DNA from: Acidimicrobiaceae bacterium
GTDB taxonomy: Bacteria; Actinomycetota; Acidimicrobiia; Acidimicrobiales; RAAP-2
DNA: 36,552 bases
Reading direction: 5' to 3'
Assembly (NCBI GenBank): GCA_003133545.1
Contig: PKYA01000186.1
Location: 1-36,552 of the forward strand
Positions within the stretch are counted from its first letter, which is position 1; each line of letters opens with the position of its first letter. The translations under genes were made by a program, and so were the position numbers. Below, piece after piece: positions 23,557-31,300 of this stretch. The notes below the pieces were generated by a model. It worked only from the letters and a program-made list of their open reading frames with translations, had not been told where the DNA came from and searched no databases.

Positions 23557-24640
23557 CGGCCACCTCCGATGCGGTTCTTGGCTCTTTAGACCATTTTCGC
23601 AGCGCCAGAATAGGCCGAAGGACTGCCTTGGTGCTTCGAGAAGGGGGCACCAGCACGTTGGCGAGAGTTCGGCGGCCTGGCCAGAGACGGTTGATCATCG
23701 AGTTGTAGGGATCGGTGCAGGAGTCCTCCCACAAGCGCCCCTCAACTGCAAAGCACTCCATGTCGTGAACCTCTAGCTGGAAACCGGGGGAGCTGGAGGC
23801 GTACCGCTCGTCGTAGGCACTCTTGAAGCAGAACACGGCGTTCCCTGAGATGAGGTTGCACTTGGTGGCCACGGGCCTGCCTGAGACCTCGAGGCTTCGC
23901 AGCTGGAGGCAACCCTTGCGGGCGAAGTCTGCGCACACGTCCCTGAAGAACTGTGCGTGTTCTGGCGTGGACGCCATTGCCGTTCCATTCGCCCCTTTCC
24001 ATCCACTCGCTTCCAGCTCCAAGAAGTCATCTATCGCCGCAGGTTCTCCGCTGCGTTCGACGATGACGGCAGGAGCCCCCATCTCCCTTTCGAGGCGACG
24101 ACCAAGCCGGGAGACTTCCCGGCGAACGCGGCCGCCGAGTGCGGAGCCGTTCTCGTCTTGATAGAGGACCGCCCGCTCAAATGAGTGCCCAATCACCGGC
24201 TCGTGGCGGAGCGTGCTCGTGGCTTGGTTGAGGGCCGATTCCACGGGGCCTCCGGTACCTAGTAGGGCGAATGCAAGGATCCTCTGCCGGCCGGACCAGT
24301 GGTTCAACTCGTCCAGCAGCCCCTCGAGAGCACCCAGCGGTTGATCTGCGTCCAGCATGGGAGTGCCCAAGTAGCAATAGCGATGGACCCAGCTGCGAAC
24401 CACACGGGGCCCTCTCCCCCGCCATAATCGGTTCGAGTACACCGGGAGCGCAGCTTTTAGGATTCCGTCCTCAACGAAGACTGCGAGGTAGACGCTTGAC
24501 GATTTCAGATGCCGTGCGGCTGCCAGGACGAACTCTGCCTCAAAGAAGGCGTTTGGCTCAGCCGCCCGGCATGCCAAATCCTTCCAGGCCTCAATCAGTT
24601 CGCCAGATACATGAGGGAGTTCGACCACTGTCGTCTGCAT
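23534..24640 (-). CDS. BioF2/FemAB-like N-acyltransferase (GNAT fold), first copy
   Basis: 368 residues of the Acetyltransf_6/BioF2-like GNAT family. Recognisable parts are the N-terminal NAFFEAEFVLAAARHL, the middle basic helix GGRVRREVSRLGRRLEREMG, and the C-terminal core with FLELEASGWKG, FFRDVCADFARKGCLQLRSL, GRPVATKCNLISGNAVFCFK and YDERYASSSPGFQLEVHDM. These match the CelD/BcsL-type acyltransferases often found in exopolysaccharide clusters. ATG at 24640 is used; an earlier in-frame start at 24664 is possible. It is the first gene of the operon acyltransferase–JmjC–acyltransferase. Its sequence differs clearly from the second acyltransferase, so they probably act on different groups. 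Confidence 0.82.
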   Translation of the reverse strand: MQTTVVELPHVSGELIEAWKDLACRAAEPNAFFEAEFVLAAARHLKSSSVYLAVFVEDGILKAALPVYSNRLWRGRGPRVVRSWVHRYCYLGTPMLDADQPLGALEGLLDELNHWSGRQRILAFALLGTGGPVESALNQATSTLRHEPVIGHSFERAVLYQDENGSALGGRVRREVSRLGRRLEREMGAPAVIVERSGEPAAIDDFLELEASGWKGANGTAMASTPEHAQFFRDVCADFARKGCLQLRSLEVSGRPVATKCNLISGNAVFCFKSAYDERYASSSPGFQLEVHDMECFAVEGRLWEDSCTDPYNSMINRLWPGRRTLANVLVPPSRSTKAVLRPILALRKWSKEPRTASEVADEFTTRH

Positions 24641-24962
24641 GGCACCTCGGGTCCAAACCTCCACCGCGGCCTCTCCGGACTATGTGGTCTTGGTCTAGGG
24701 AAAAATGCGTCCTTGCTGCTTGCCTTTGTACCGTGGCCACCGTGCCAGAGTCCCGGAGCCTTCCCGATGAGGGCTACTACGACGCCCATGATATGCGCAG
24801 TGTGGTGTCGTGTTGAGAAATGGAGGGGTGGGCTGTCAGCCGCCGTTTGGCCGGAGAGCGTCAGGCCCGATGCGCATCATGGCGACCTCGCTCAAGGCCT
24901 CGGCAGCCCGAGCTCCACCGCAAAACGTGCCAACTTTCGTGCCTAGCGCAAGGTCGCTCTGT

Positions 24963-25082
24963 GTGGTGTCAGTCGTCTGGGGTCTTCGCATACGCGAACT
25001 TGCCGGATTACGTCGCTCGCGAGTTGACGTACTCAATGGAACCGTTGATATTGCCGAGATAGCTGACGAGACGGGTGAGCGA
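24963..25082 (+). pseudogene. Tyrosine-recombinase (phage integrase) fragment
   Basis: About 40 codons read VVSVVWGLRIRELAGLRRSR and then VDVLNGTVDIAEIADETGER. This matches the start of the catalytic domain of actinobacterial tyrosine integrases, where the consensus is TGLR-GEL-GLRW-RVDL and the Arg of GLR is the first catalytic residue. The upstream DNA-binding domain and the downstream catalytic HxxR and Tyr are missing. It reads towards repeat copy D, 360 bases away, as an integrase gene beside its att site would, but an IS3 fragment intervenes. It is the only integrase trace in the window. Confidence 0.6.
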
Positions 25083-25094
25083 CTTACTCCACCT

Positions 25095-25320
25095 TCACCG
25101 GGTCTCCTTCGCGAAGAAAGCTGTCGCTCGCTTGAGGATTTCCACTTCCTCGCGCAACGAGCGGTTCTCTCGGCGCAGGTTGGTCAGCTCGGCCCGCTTT
25201 TCGCTGGTCAGGCCGGGACGTTCGCCCTGGTCGATCTGGGCCGGCTTGACCCAGGTGCGCACGTTCGTCTCGGTCAGATCGAAGTCTTTGGCAGCCTTGA
25301 CTCCGGAGTGAACGACCGAC
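25095..25320 (-). pseudogene. IS3-family OrfA (transposase HTH subunit) C-terminal fragment
   Basis: On the minus strand the frame reads GVKAAKDFDLTETNVRTWVK, then RPGLTSEKRAELTNLRREN and RSLREEVEILKRATAFFAKE before a TGA at 25097-25095. This is the recognition helix and leucine-zipper end of IS3-family OrfA, whose last residues are typically LKRATAFF. The N-terminal helix-turn-helix start is lost, and no OrfB follows beyond the stop; the integrase fragment lies there instead. The terminal inverted repeats are not visible. It is an insertion-sequence relic. Confidence 0.75.
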
Positions 25321-25440
25321 GGGCACGGGGCGGATGTCCGTCAAAGCGGAGGAAGCCCAGCGGTCCATACGAATTGTTGGATGGCCGCCTAGTTCGGCGA
25401 CACCGCAAGCGAGCTAAAGCAGTCTTTGAACTGGACTTAA

Positions 25441-25485
25441 CGGTGGGGCTAGCAAGAATCGAACTTGCGACCTCAGCATTATCAG
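25441..25485 (-). repeat. tRNA-Ile(GAU) 3'-half repeat, copy D (att-like)
   Basis: Identical to copy C from the acceptor end (TAGCCCC) through the T-arm and variable loop to the anticodon loop (gcattatcag), then diverges: the 5' anticodon-stem strand is absent. The right flank resembles that of copy B, including the doublet ttgttgggac–tgggacag near 25613-25634. As the right-most copy it marks the outer edge of the repeat-delimited region. Confidence 0.78.
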
Positions 25486-25745
25486 GAAGATCCGGCTGAT
25501 CCCGAGGGATCTCGATGCATGCCGGCCCGTCCCACTCCGTCCTGGTCAGATGGCGCACGCCCGAGCATTCCGAGAACCAGCGGGACCCAGCGGGACCACG
25601 TGGGAGGCCATTGTTGGGACAAAGTTGGGACAGAACTCGTTCGGTGGGCAATCCCGGCGCGTCAGTCGAGAGGGCGGAGATCCCTGGCCCCGGTTCCTGC
25701 TAGCTCGAATCGACCGACATGACGGGACCCGCGTAGATTCATCCT

Positions 25746-26662
25746 GTGCCGCCTGTCATCGAGGTCCATGGACTGCGCAAGTCGTACGGCGACGTGGAGC
25801 GGATCCACGGCATCGACTTCGAGGTAGCCGGCGAGGAGATCCTCGGGCTCCTAGGGACGAACGGGGCCGGCAAGACCACCACCATCGAGATCCTCGAGGG
25901 CTACCGTTCCCGCAACGGCGGCGACGTCTCGGTGCTCGGCGTCGACCCTGCCCATCCCAATCGCGCGTGGCGAAACCGGATCGGCCTCGTGCTCCAGGAG
26001 TGCGAGCTCAGCCCCCGTTACACAGTGCGCGAGACTTCTCCCGCTACTTCGAGAGCCCGACGGACGTCGAGGCGGTCGTCGACTTGGTGGGGCTGGTCGA
26101 CAAGGCGGACGACCGGGTGGCGCAGCTCTCGGGCGGGCAGAAGCGACGCCTCGACGTTGGCCTCGGACTCGTCGGCGACCCTGAGCTGCTTTTCCTCGAC
26201 GAGCCGACGACCGGCCTCGATCCCGCGGCGCGGCGCGAGATGTGGGAGATGATCGAAGGGCTGCGGGACGCTGGCAAGACGGTCCTCCTCACGACGCACT
26301 ACATGGACGAGGCCGACCATTTGGCCGATCGCATCATCATTCTGCGACACGGCGAGATTGTGGCCCAGGGCACCTCGGACGAATTGCGGGACAGCCTGGG
26401 CGACGTGACGCACATCGCCTTCCGCGTCCCGGCGGATGCTCGTCTCGACCTGCTCGGCATGGAGGCGGAGGTCTCGACGCATCTCGACGGTGCTCTGGTC
26501 CGCATCCCCTCGAAGAGCGTGCAGGCCGACCTGGGCCGTGTGCTGCACTGGGCCGACAGGCAGGCACTGGATCTCGCCGACCTGGAGGTGGTCCGCCCAA
26601 CACTCGACGACGTCTTCGTCGAGTTGGCGGAGGCTCCGCCCGAGGAAGCCCGCGGGCAGTGA
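25746..26662 (+). pseudogene. ABC exporter ATPase (DrrA/CcmA-like), frameshifted
   Basis: The two halves of one ATP-binding subunit lie in different frames. The first (GTG at 25746) has the N-terminal strand VIEVHGLRKSYGD, Walker A GTNGAGKTT and the Q-loop region VLQECELSP. The second has the signature LSGGQKRRLDVGLGL, Walker B LLFLDEPTTGLDP, the switch His in LLTTHYMDEADH and a C-terminal domain. The shift falls near 26025-26035 in VRE...FSRYFES, where several bases also seem lost. Repair would give about 305 residues. The TGA overlaps the permease start (GTGA). The gene is either broken or carries a sequencing error; the good condition of the rest and of the permease leaves both open. Confidence 0.8.
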
Positions 26663-27438
26663 GCGACGTCTCCCTCGCCGTCGCGCAGACGAGATACTCC
26701 GTCAAAGGCTACCTGCGCGACCCCTCGGCGCTCGTGTTCACGATCATCATGCCCGTCGTCTTGTTGCTCTTGTTCAACGCGATCTTCCACGGCAACACTC
26801 TTTTCGACGGTATCCGTGTGAAGTCGGCCGCCTACTACACGGCCTCGATCATCGCCTACACCATCATGCTGAACGGGTTTGGTTCGCTCGTGATCCGGAT
26901 CACCACCGACCGGGAGGCGGGTCAGCTGAAGCGCCCCCGCGGCACCCCAATGCCGAGTTGGGTCTACCTCTTCGCGGAGATCGGGCGGTCGGTGGTGACG
27001 ATCGTCGTAACCTCGGGGGTGCTTCTCGCCGTCGGGGCTCTCTTCTACGGCGTGACCGTCTCAGGCCACATGGTCGTCGGGCTCGTGGTGTACGTGGTCG
27101 TCGGCACCGCGTGCTTCGCCGCTCTGGGACTCGCGCTGGCGCGTGCCTGCCGGACCACCGACAGCGCGTCGGCCATAGGGCCATTCTCGACCGTCGTGCT
27201 CGCCTTTCTCTCGGGCGTGTTCATCCCCGTCGCGATCATGCCGGCCTGGCTGCTCGACATCGGCAAGGTTTTCCCGCTCGAGCACCTGGCGCGAGGGCTC
27301 CAGCTGGCGTTCCTCGTGCCGGGCTCCACCGGGCTGACGGGGACGAACCTCGCCGTGCTTGTCGCGTGGGGTGTTGTCGGCCTCCTCGTTGCCATCCGCA
27401 CGTTCCGTTGGGACCCGCTCGCCGCCGGCGCGGGGTGA
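26659..27438 (+). CDS. ABC-2 type transporter permease
   Basis: 259 residues with about six transmembrane segments, in the ABC-2 (DrrB/YadH-like) family. Typical parts are the amphipathic start VAQTRYSVKGYLRDPSALVF, the cytosolic connector TDREAGQLKRPRGTPMPSW and the segment LSGVFIPVAIMPAWLLDIGKVFPLEH. Together with the upstream ATPase it would export a drug, lipid or glycan precursor. GTG at 26659 overlaps the ATPase stop by four bases. Because the ATPase gene is frameshifted, the exporter may be inactive or use another ATPase. No regulator gene is beside it. Confidence 0.88.
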   Translation: MSDVSLAVAQTRYSVKGYLRDPSALVFTIIMPVVLLLLFNAIFHGNTLFDGIRVKSAAYYTASIIAYTIMLNGFGSLVIRITTDREAGQLKRPRGTPMPSWVYLFAEIGRSVVTIVVTSGVLLAVGALFYGVTVSGHMVVGLVVYVVVGTACFAALGLALARACRTTDSASAIGPFSTVVLAFLSGVFIPVAIMPAWLLDIGKVFPLEHLARGLQLAFLVPGSTGLTGTNLAVLVAWGVVGLLVAIRTFRWDPLAAGAG

Positions 27439-27922
27439 GGCCGCCGATAGCGTTCCGACGATCTGCGACCGGTTGGCCATGGCATGACAAGGTCGATTGC
27501 TCGGCCCTTCACCTCGGGACCCTTTCCGCACGACCACTGGACGTCAGTTGCAACCACCTGACATTCCCATGGGGCTGCGCATGGAATATCAGACCCCCTA
27601 CGCGCCGGCATGCATTCAGGACCGGCACCGCATCGTCTGGATCGACTCCAAACTCCAGGCCAAGAACACGAAGAGCGTCGTTTCCGTGGACGAGGACGTT
27701 TCCTAGTCCTACGGGGGCGGGGAAACCGATGACATGTAACCCGCCATGCTGAGCCTTGCGGAGACGCTGTGCCAGGGTTGGGACGGGCACCGGCCACGCC
27801 CGCCCCCTCGCCGAATAGCTTGTCGGCCTCTCGGAGCTTGCGGACAATCTGTCAGGTGTGTGCTTTCGATGTGGGGAAGGAACGCGATTGCACCGACCTA
27901 CGATGGGTCGTGGGTCGGCGGC
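27439..27922. other. Intergenic stretch, no supported gene
   Basis: 484 bases between the permease and the convergent membrane protein. A plus-strand frame at about 27580-27706 (MEYQTPYAPACIQDRHRIVW...) has fairly high GC at third positions and could be the end of a lost gene, and a minus-strand frame covers the same bases. Neither has a convincing start, ribosome binding site or known motif. No strong terminator hairpin was noticed. Confidence 0.4.
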
Positions 27923-29854
27923 TTACGAACCCTTGATCGACACCGAGTATCGCGGATAAGTCAAAATAGAGTCGTATGTTGCCCCTCCGAATACGGAAAT
28001 GACTCGCTGGTATTGCCGGATGAATCTTCCAATCGGACGATTTGCCTCTGAGCCGCCCGGATTCCACGCGTAGTACGGACTATTGAGGTCACGCACGATG
28101 CATACGCGCTTGCCGGTCGCCTGAAGGTGGGACAGCTCGGAAACCACTTCCTGCTCTTGGGAATTGGTGAGCGCGCCGGGCCAATTGGCGAGCTGCCCGG
28201 TCGGAGGGGGGAGACCGGAATAGATATAAAGACTGTCGAGGCCAGGCACCGAGTAGAAGGTGTCGCAATTCTTCTTTACCACATATGTGAGCAGGCGGAG
28301 TTCGCGACCGGTCTGAGGATCGACTCGAACCAGCTGGGCGCCGGGTAGATGCAGAGCCGAAAGGTCGTAATAGTTGACCCACACCGCCAGCGGCCATAGG
28401 CCTGCCGTGAGCGCGATGACAACGCTAAGCGATCCCACAGCGAACCCTCGCACTGCGCGACTGGCTTCGCGCCACATCCGTAGGCCGTCCATGCCCGCAG
28501 CCAACGCGATCGCACACGGAACAAACATCACGACAGTGGCCCATTCGACCTGCGAGCCTGCGACTGGATAAGCGTGCAGCACCTGCAGGATCGCGATCGG
28601 CACGATCAAGCGGAGGGCCAACCGAATCCTTGGCGGCACGTCGGCGATGAGAGCCAGTGCGGGAAGCAGCACGATCGCCGGAAGCCATGCTCCAAACGTA
28701 CCGAATACTCCTAGTCTTACGAACGTATCGATTCCTAGTCCCAAGACAAAAAGCGCGGCGGCGGACAGGGCCAAGTACCGGATCGGCGATTTCGGCGGTA
28801 GGAGTTGGTCGACGCTAATGCGCCGTGCCGACACCGCAATGACTACGAGCGCGGTGATCAGAGTCGCAAACCATTGAATCCCGACTACCGGGAGAATGGT
28901 GAGGATGTTGACTTGTTGCAGCGGCCGAACAAACACCTCGGTGAAAAGTGCACCCGGTGACGTGCCGCTCAACAGAGGCCACAGCAGCGATACGAAGACG
29001 ACCGCTCCGAAGCCGGATACCGCGGCAATGAGACCACGGGGCGCAAGAGAGATCGCGTCAACGGACATCACGACGCACGTACCGAGCATCGACAGTCCGA
29101 CGAGGAACGCGAACGTGGCAATACCCGATTCAGAGATCCGTTGAAACATCAAGACGAAGGGCAGGAGAACGGCTCCTGCTCCGATGATGCTGCGGAACCA
29201 TCTCGGGTATGCCGAATTCCCCACGACCAACGCGACAGCCAGCCCGGCCACCGCAAAGATCCCTATGTTGATCTTGGTCATCGTCAGCGCACCTGTGGCC
29301 ATCCCAGCGATCACGAGGAGGTGATTTCGTTGCTTGACGGAATAGCTCGCGAGCGCATACACCAGAATCGATAGAAGGAGGACGATTGTTGATCCCGGAG
29401 ATATTGGTTCATTCCCCGCGACGAGAATCAGTGAGCAGAAGGTCGCGACCTGGCAGAGGGTGCTGAAGAGTAGGTTGCGCGTCACGCGCCACACGGCCGC
29501 CGCGAAAATTCCAGACGAGAGCGTCGTGAACGCCAACACCACCAGCCGTCCACTGACCAGCGTCGGGTTCTGATCGGTCAGGCGGTAGATCAGGCCAATG
29601 AACGACCAATAGAAGGGCCCATAGCTGGTGCCCAAGGTATGGACGTAAAGGCTGCCGTGATGGAGAAACTGTCGAACCGTGACGAGGAAGTATCCTTCGT
29701 CGTCGTAAGTCGCGACACTGTTGAAGAGCTGCGGAAAGAACGCGACCGCGAGAAACAGGCCCACCCCGCCGAAGACACGACCGACTGGGGGGTTGGTCGT
29801 TCGCGGACCGAGTTCTAACTCGGTTGGGGGGGGAACGTCGTCGGCGTCTAACAC
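27923..29854 (-). CDS. Large polytopic membrane protein, probable GT-C-type glycosyltransferase
   Basis: 643 residues with about twelve hydrophobic segments between residues 28 and 480, then a soluble domain of about 150 residues at the C-terminus. The first extracytoplasmic loop holds the acidic pair in NSVATYDDEGYFLVTVRQFL, at the place where GT-C glycosyltransferases (PMT/ArnT-like) carry their catalytic Asp. A GT-C role is therefore likely but not proven. GTG at 29854 is the start, with AGGAG eight bases before it. Neighbouring genes (flippase, acyltransferase, aminotransferase, GT2) suggest it transfers a sugar from a polyprenyl-phosphate donor to a surface glycan or protein. A polymerase or ligase role is the main alternative. 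Confidence 0.72.
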   Translation of the reverse strand: MLDADDVPPPTELELGPRTTNPPVGRVFGGVGLFLAVAFFPQLFNSVATYDDEGYFLVTVRQFLHHGSLYVHTLGTSYGPFYWSFIGLIYRLTDQNPTLVSGRLVVLAFTTLSSGIFAAAVWRVTRNLLFSTLCQVATFCSLILVAGNEPISPGSTIVLLLSILVYALASYSVKQRNHLLVIAGMATGALTMTKINIGIFAVAGLAVALVVGNSAYPRWFRSIIGAGAVLLPFVLMFQRISESGIATFAFLVGLSMLGTCVVMSVDAISLAPRGLIAAVSGFGAVVFVSLLWPLLSGTSPGALFTEVFVRPLQQVNILTILPVVGIQWFATLITALVVIAVSARRISVDQLLPPKSPIRYLALSAAALFVLGLGIDTFVRLGVFGTFGAWLPAIVLLPALALIADVPPRIRLALRLIVPIAILQVLHAYPVAGSQVEWATVVMFVPCAIALAAGMDGLRMWREASRAVRGFAVGSLSVVIALTAGLWPLAVWVNYYDLSALHLPGAQLVRVDPQTGRELRLLTYVVKKNCDTFYSVPGLDSLYIYSGLPPPTGQLANWPGALTNSQEQEVVSELSHLQATGKRVCIVRDLNSPYYAWNPGGSEANRPIGRFIRQYQRVISVFGGATYDSILTYPRYSVSIKGS

Positions 29855-30535
29855 TTAGTTCGCTCCTGCATCCCTCCGGGGTCACGTTCCGCGCCGAAGG
29901 GATCCTATTCGATCCACCTTTCGAATCGCGAACCACTCCCTCTACCTGGTAGGTGACTAGTGTTTTGCGCGTCGATCTTGATTCGCGATCTCGGAGGTGG
30001 GCGAAGCTGGTCTAACCATTCGTTTCGTAGCCACCGACACCGGCTGCATGGCGCCAGCGGTTGTCAAAGCAACAGCGCTCGACTGCCTCGCGACCTGACA
30101 GGCGTTCCAATCGCTGGAGCACCATGACGACGGCGACCGCAGCGGGGGAACCGAGCGACGTCCCTGTCCTCGAACAGGTCGTCGAACCCTTCGTCGGGGA
30201 AGAGCTGATCGCGTTCCCGGCGCAAGAACGTGTAGTCGAACGCTCCGGTAGCGCATCGGGTCAGTGGCTTACTTGTCGATTTAGACCAGAGGTCCGGCGC
30301 ATCTTCGCTGGAGTGGCAATGCACGAATTACGATGCTAACAACGGCTCCACGTCGGCTGCAAGGGCTCCTGCGGAATCTGCCGTCGCTACCCAGCGATCC
30401 AGTTTGGGAGTGGCAGGAGTGATGCCCGTGGTTCCGAGCGATGCGAGGGCTGATGTTTTTTGCTGCCTCAAAGCCAAAAATACCGGCCGAAGAACGCGGA
30501 AGCTGAATGCTGTCGTTCAGGGTAGATTGGGAAAG
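29855..30535. other. Intergenic stretch with an IS1182-like relic
   Basis: About 680 bases between divergent genes. The left 150 bases contain the ribosome binding site, and presumably the promoter, of the membrane protein gene. The middle holds an IS1182-like transposase relic (30012-30270, minus strand). The right 260 bases carry no recognisable coding sequence; a frame open into the GtrA-like gene begins near 30404 but lacks family character before 30536. Confidence 0.5.
30012..30270 (-). pseudogene. IS1182-like (DUF772) transposase N-terminal relic
   Basis: On the minus strand three frames hold consecutive pieces of one transposase N-terminus: RRERDQLFPDEGFDDLFEDR, then GRRSVPP, then AAVAVVMVLQRLERLSGREA and VERCCFDNRWRHAAG up to a TAG at 30014-30012. 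This follows the consensus FPDE-F-DLF--GRPSVP--V-A-VMVLQ-LEGLSDREA-E---FD-RWK-A-G of IS1182/DUF772 transposases. Two frameshifts and the loss of the catalytic part make it a clear relic. It lies between two glycan-cluster genes. Confidence 0.65.
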
Positions 30536-31150
30536 ATGCACGACTTTGTTGTGCGCCATTGGCGCCGCTATAGCACCGCCAATGGTAAGAAGATGTTCCG
30601 GTACACCATGGTGTCGGTCGTTTCCACGGTGTTTGGGTTTACTGTGCTCGGGATCGTTTTCGGCGCGCTCCATTTATGGACCGAGGTTCCGACCGCGATA
30701 TTCGCAAACGTGGTGGGGATTGTACCCATGTACTACCTCAATCGCAGCTGGGTCTGGGAGAAGACAGGGCCATCACATTGGCGGCGGGAGGTTCTGCCGT
30801 TCTGGGCGGTCTCGGTCGCCGGAATCCTCCTGTCGGTCGCCGCCGCCGAAGTGGCACGCCATATCAGCATCGCCCACCATTTCAGCCATACCGAGGCAAC
30901 AGCGCTCCTGCTTGCGGTCACCTTCGCCGTCTTCGGGTTCTTGTGGGTGTTCAAGTTCCTTGTCTTCAGCCGGTTGTTCAGAGTGGCGCCACCTAAAGCA
31001 ACCGACCCCAATCTGACGAGGTCCCCGGATTCCGATGCTGCGCCAGCTCGTCAACTCCCACCGGAGGTGGAGCTGGAAGATGGCCCACGAGATCCTCCTG
31101 CGCCAAGGTTGGAACATCGACAAGAAGCCCACCCAGCGTCTCTGGCGTGA
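30536..31150 (+). CDS. GtrA-like membrane protein with a foreign C-terminal tail
   Basis: 204 residues as read. Residues about 15-145 form a GtrA domain with four transmembrane helices: FRYTMVSVVSTVFGFTVLGI, the loop NVVGIVPMYYLNRSWVWEK, PFWAVSVAGILLSVAAAEVA and FAVFGFLWVFKFLVFSRLF. GtrA proteins are thought to flip or help flip polyprenyl-phosphate-linked sugars. The last 35-40 residues (Pro/Glu-rich) come from DNA that in another frame encodes an IS3 OrfB fragment, so the original tail was replaced. The membrane core is intact and may still work. ATG at 30536 (GGGAAAG upstream) is preferred over earlier in-frame starts, which add a non-family segment. Confidence 0.78.
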   Translation: MHDFVVRHWRRYSTANGKKMFRYTMVSVVSTVFGFTVLGIVFGALHLWTEVPTAIFANVVGIVPMYYLNRSWVWEKTGPSHWRREVLPFWAVSVAGILLSVAAAEVARHISIAHHFSHTEATALLLAVTFAVFGFLWVFKFLVFSRLFRVAPPKATDPNLTRSPDSDAAPARQLPPEVELEDGPRDPPAPRLEHRQEAHPASLA

Positions 31151-31300
31151 CGAGGAGCTTCTGTAGGCCACAACGCTGCACTAAGCGCCGACTCGTCGCT
31201 CGGCGGGCTCACGCCCATCGAATTCAGATGGCGGTGGACCGAACAACACCAACCCGCACGCTCATAGTGGGTTGACCTGACCCCAGAATTTGGCCGACCC
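31025..31300 (+). mobile_element. IS3-family remnant (internally deleted OrfB and element end)
   Basis: One plus-strand frame reads LRQLVNSHRRWSWKMAHEIL and then LRQGWNIDKKPTQRLWRDEE to a TAG at 31164-31166. This is the HTH_21 part of IS3 OrfB (consensus RWG-R-AHELLR-EGW-IN-KR-QRLWREEGL). A second frame from about 31193 reads SSLGGLTPIEFRWRWTEQHQ to a TAG at 31265-31267, matching the extreme C-terminus of OrfB (HSALG-LTP-EF). The whole DDE core between them is deleted. The following tgacctgaccccagaatttg probably belongs to the element's end. The remnant supplies the out-of-frame tail of the GtrA-like gene. Confidence 0.7.

Larger units (their letters stand above)
15493..25485. mobile_element. 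Region delimited by four tRNA-Ile 3'-end repeats (accretion of integrated segments)
   Basis: Four direct, same-strand copies of a tRNA-Ile 3' end (near 15500, 16230, 17860 and 25450) bound segments of about 0.7, 1.6 and 7.6 kb. Tyrosine recombinases of phages and islands use the 3' end of tRNA genes as att sites and rebuild it on integration, so repeated insertion gives such a ladder. An integrase fragment (24963-25082), IS3 and surface-protein debris, and genes of varied character inside fit an accessory region. No intact integrase, replication or phage structural gene is present, so the segments cannot be mobile alone. The intact tRNA-Ile gene is not in the window. Confidence 0.6.
24641..25745. 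other. Stretch without intact genes: integrase and IS3 debris and repeat D
   Basis: About 1.1 kb between the acyltransferase operon and the ABC exporter. From left to right it holds some 320 bases with no recognised feature (presumably including the operon promoter), a tyrosine-integrase fragment (24963-25082), an IS3 OrfA fragment on the other strand (25095-25320), tRNA-Ile repeat copy D (25441-25485) and its integrase-end flank to about 25650. Open frames spanning this stretch are stitched from these pieces and are not genes. Confidence 0.6.

Noticed and set aside
15493-25485. The four repeats as a CRISPR array
   Set aside because: Spacing ranges from 0.7 to 7.6 kb with genes between, and the repeat is plainly a tRNA 3' end.
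24810-25499. 229-codon plus-strand frame as one intact gene
   Set aside because: It is a chimera: an integrase fragment, then antisense of IS3 OrfA, then the tRNA-derived repeat translated into a well-known spurious peptide.
26436-27752. 438-codon plus-strand frame over the exporter genes
   Set aside because: Arg-rich shadow; the ATPase and permease motifs are in the other frames.
27509-27847. Minus-strand 112-codon frame in the gap after the permease
   Set aside because: Looks protein-like in places, but no family motif or good start, and the plus strand has equal coding character; not enough to call.
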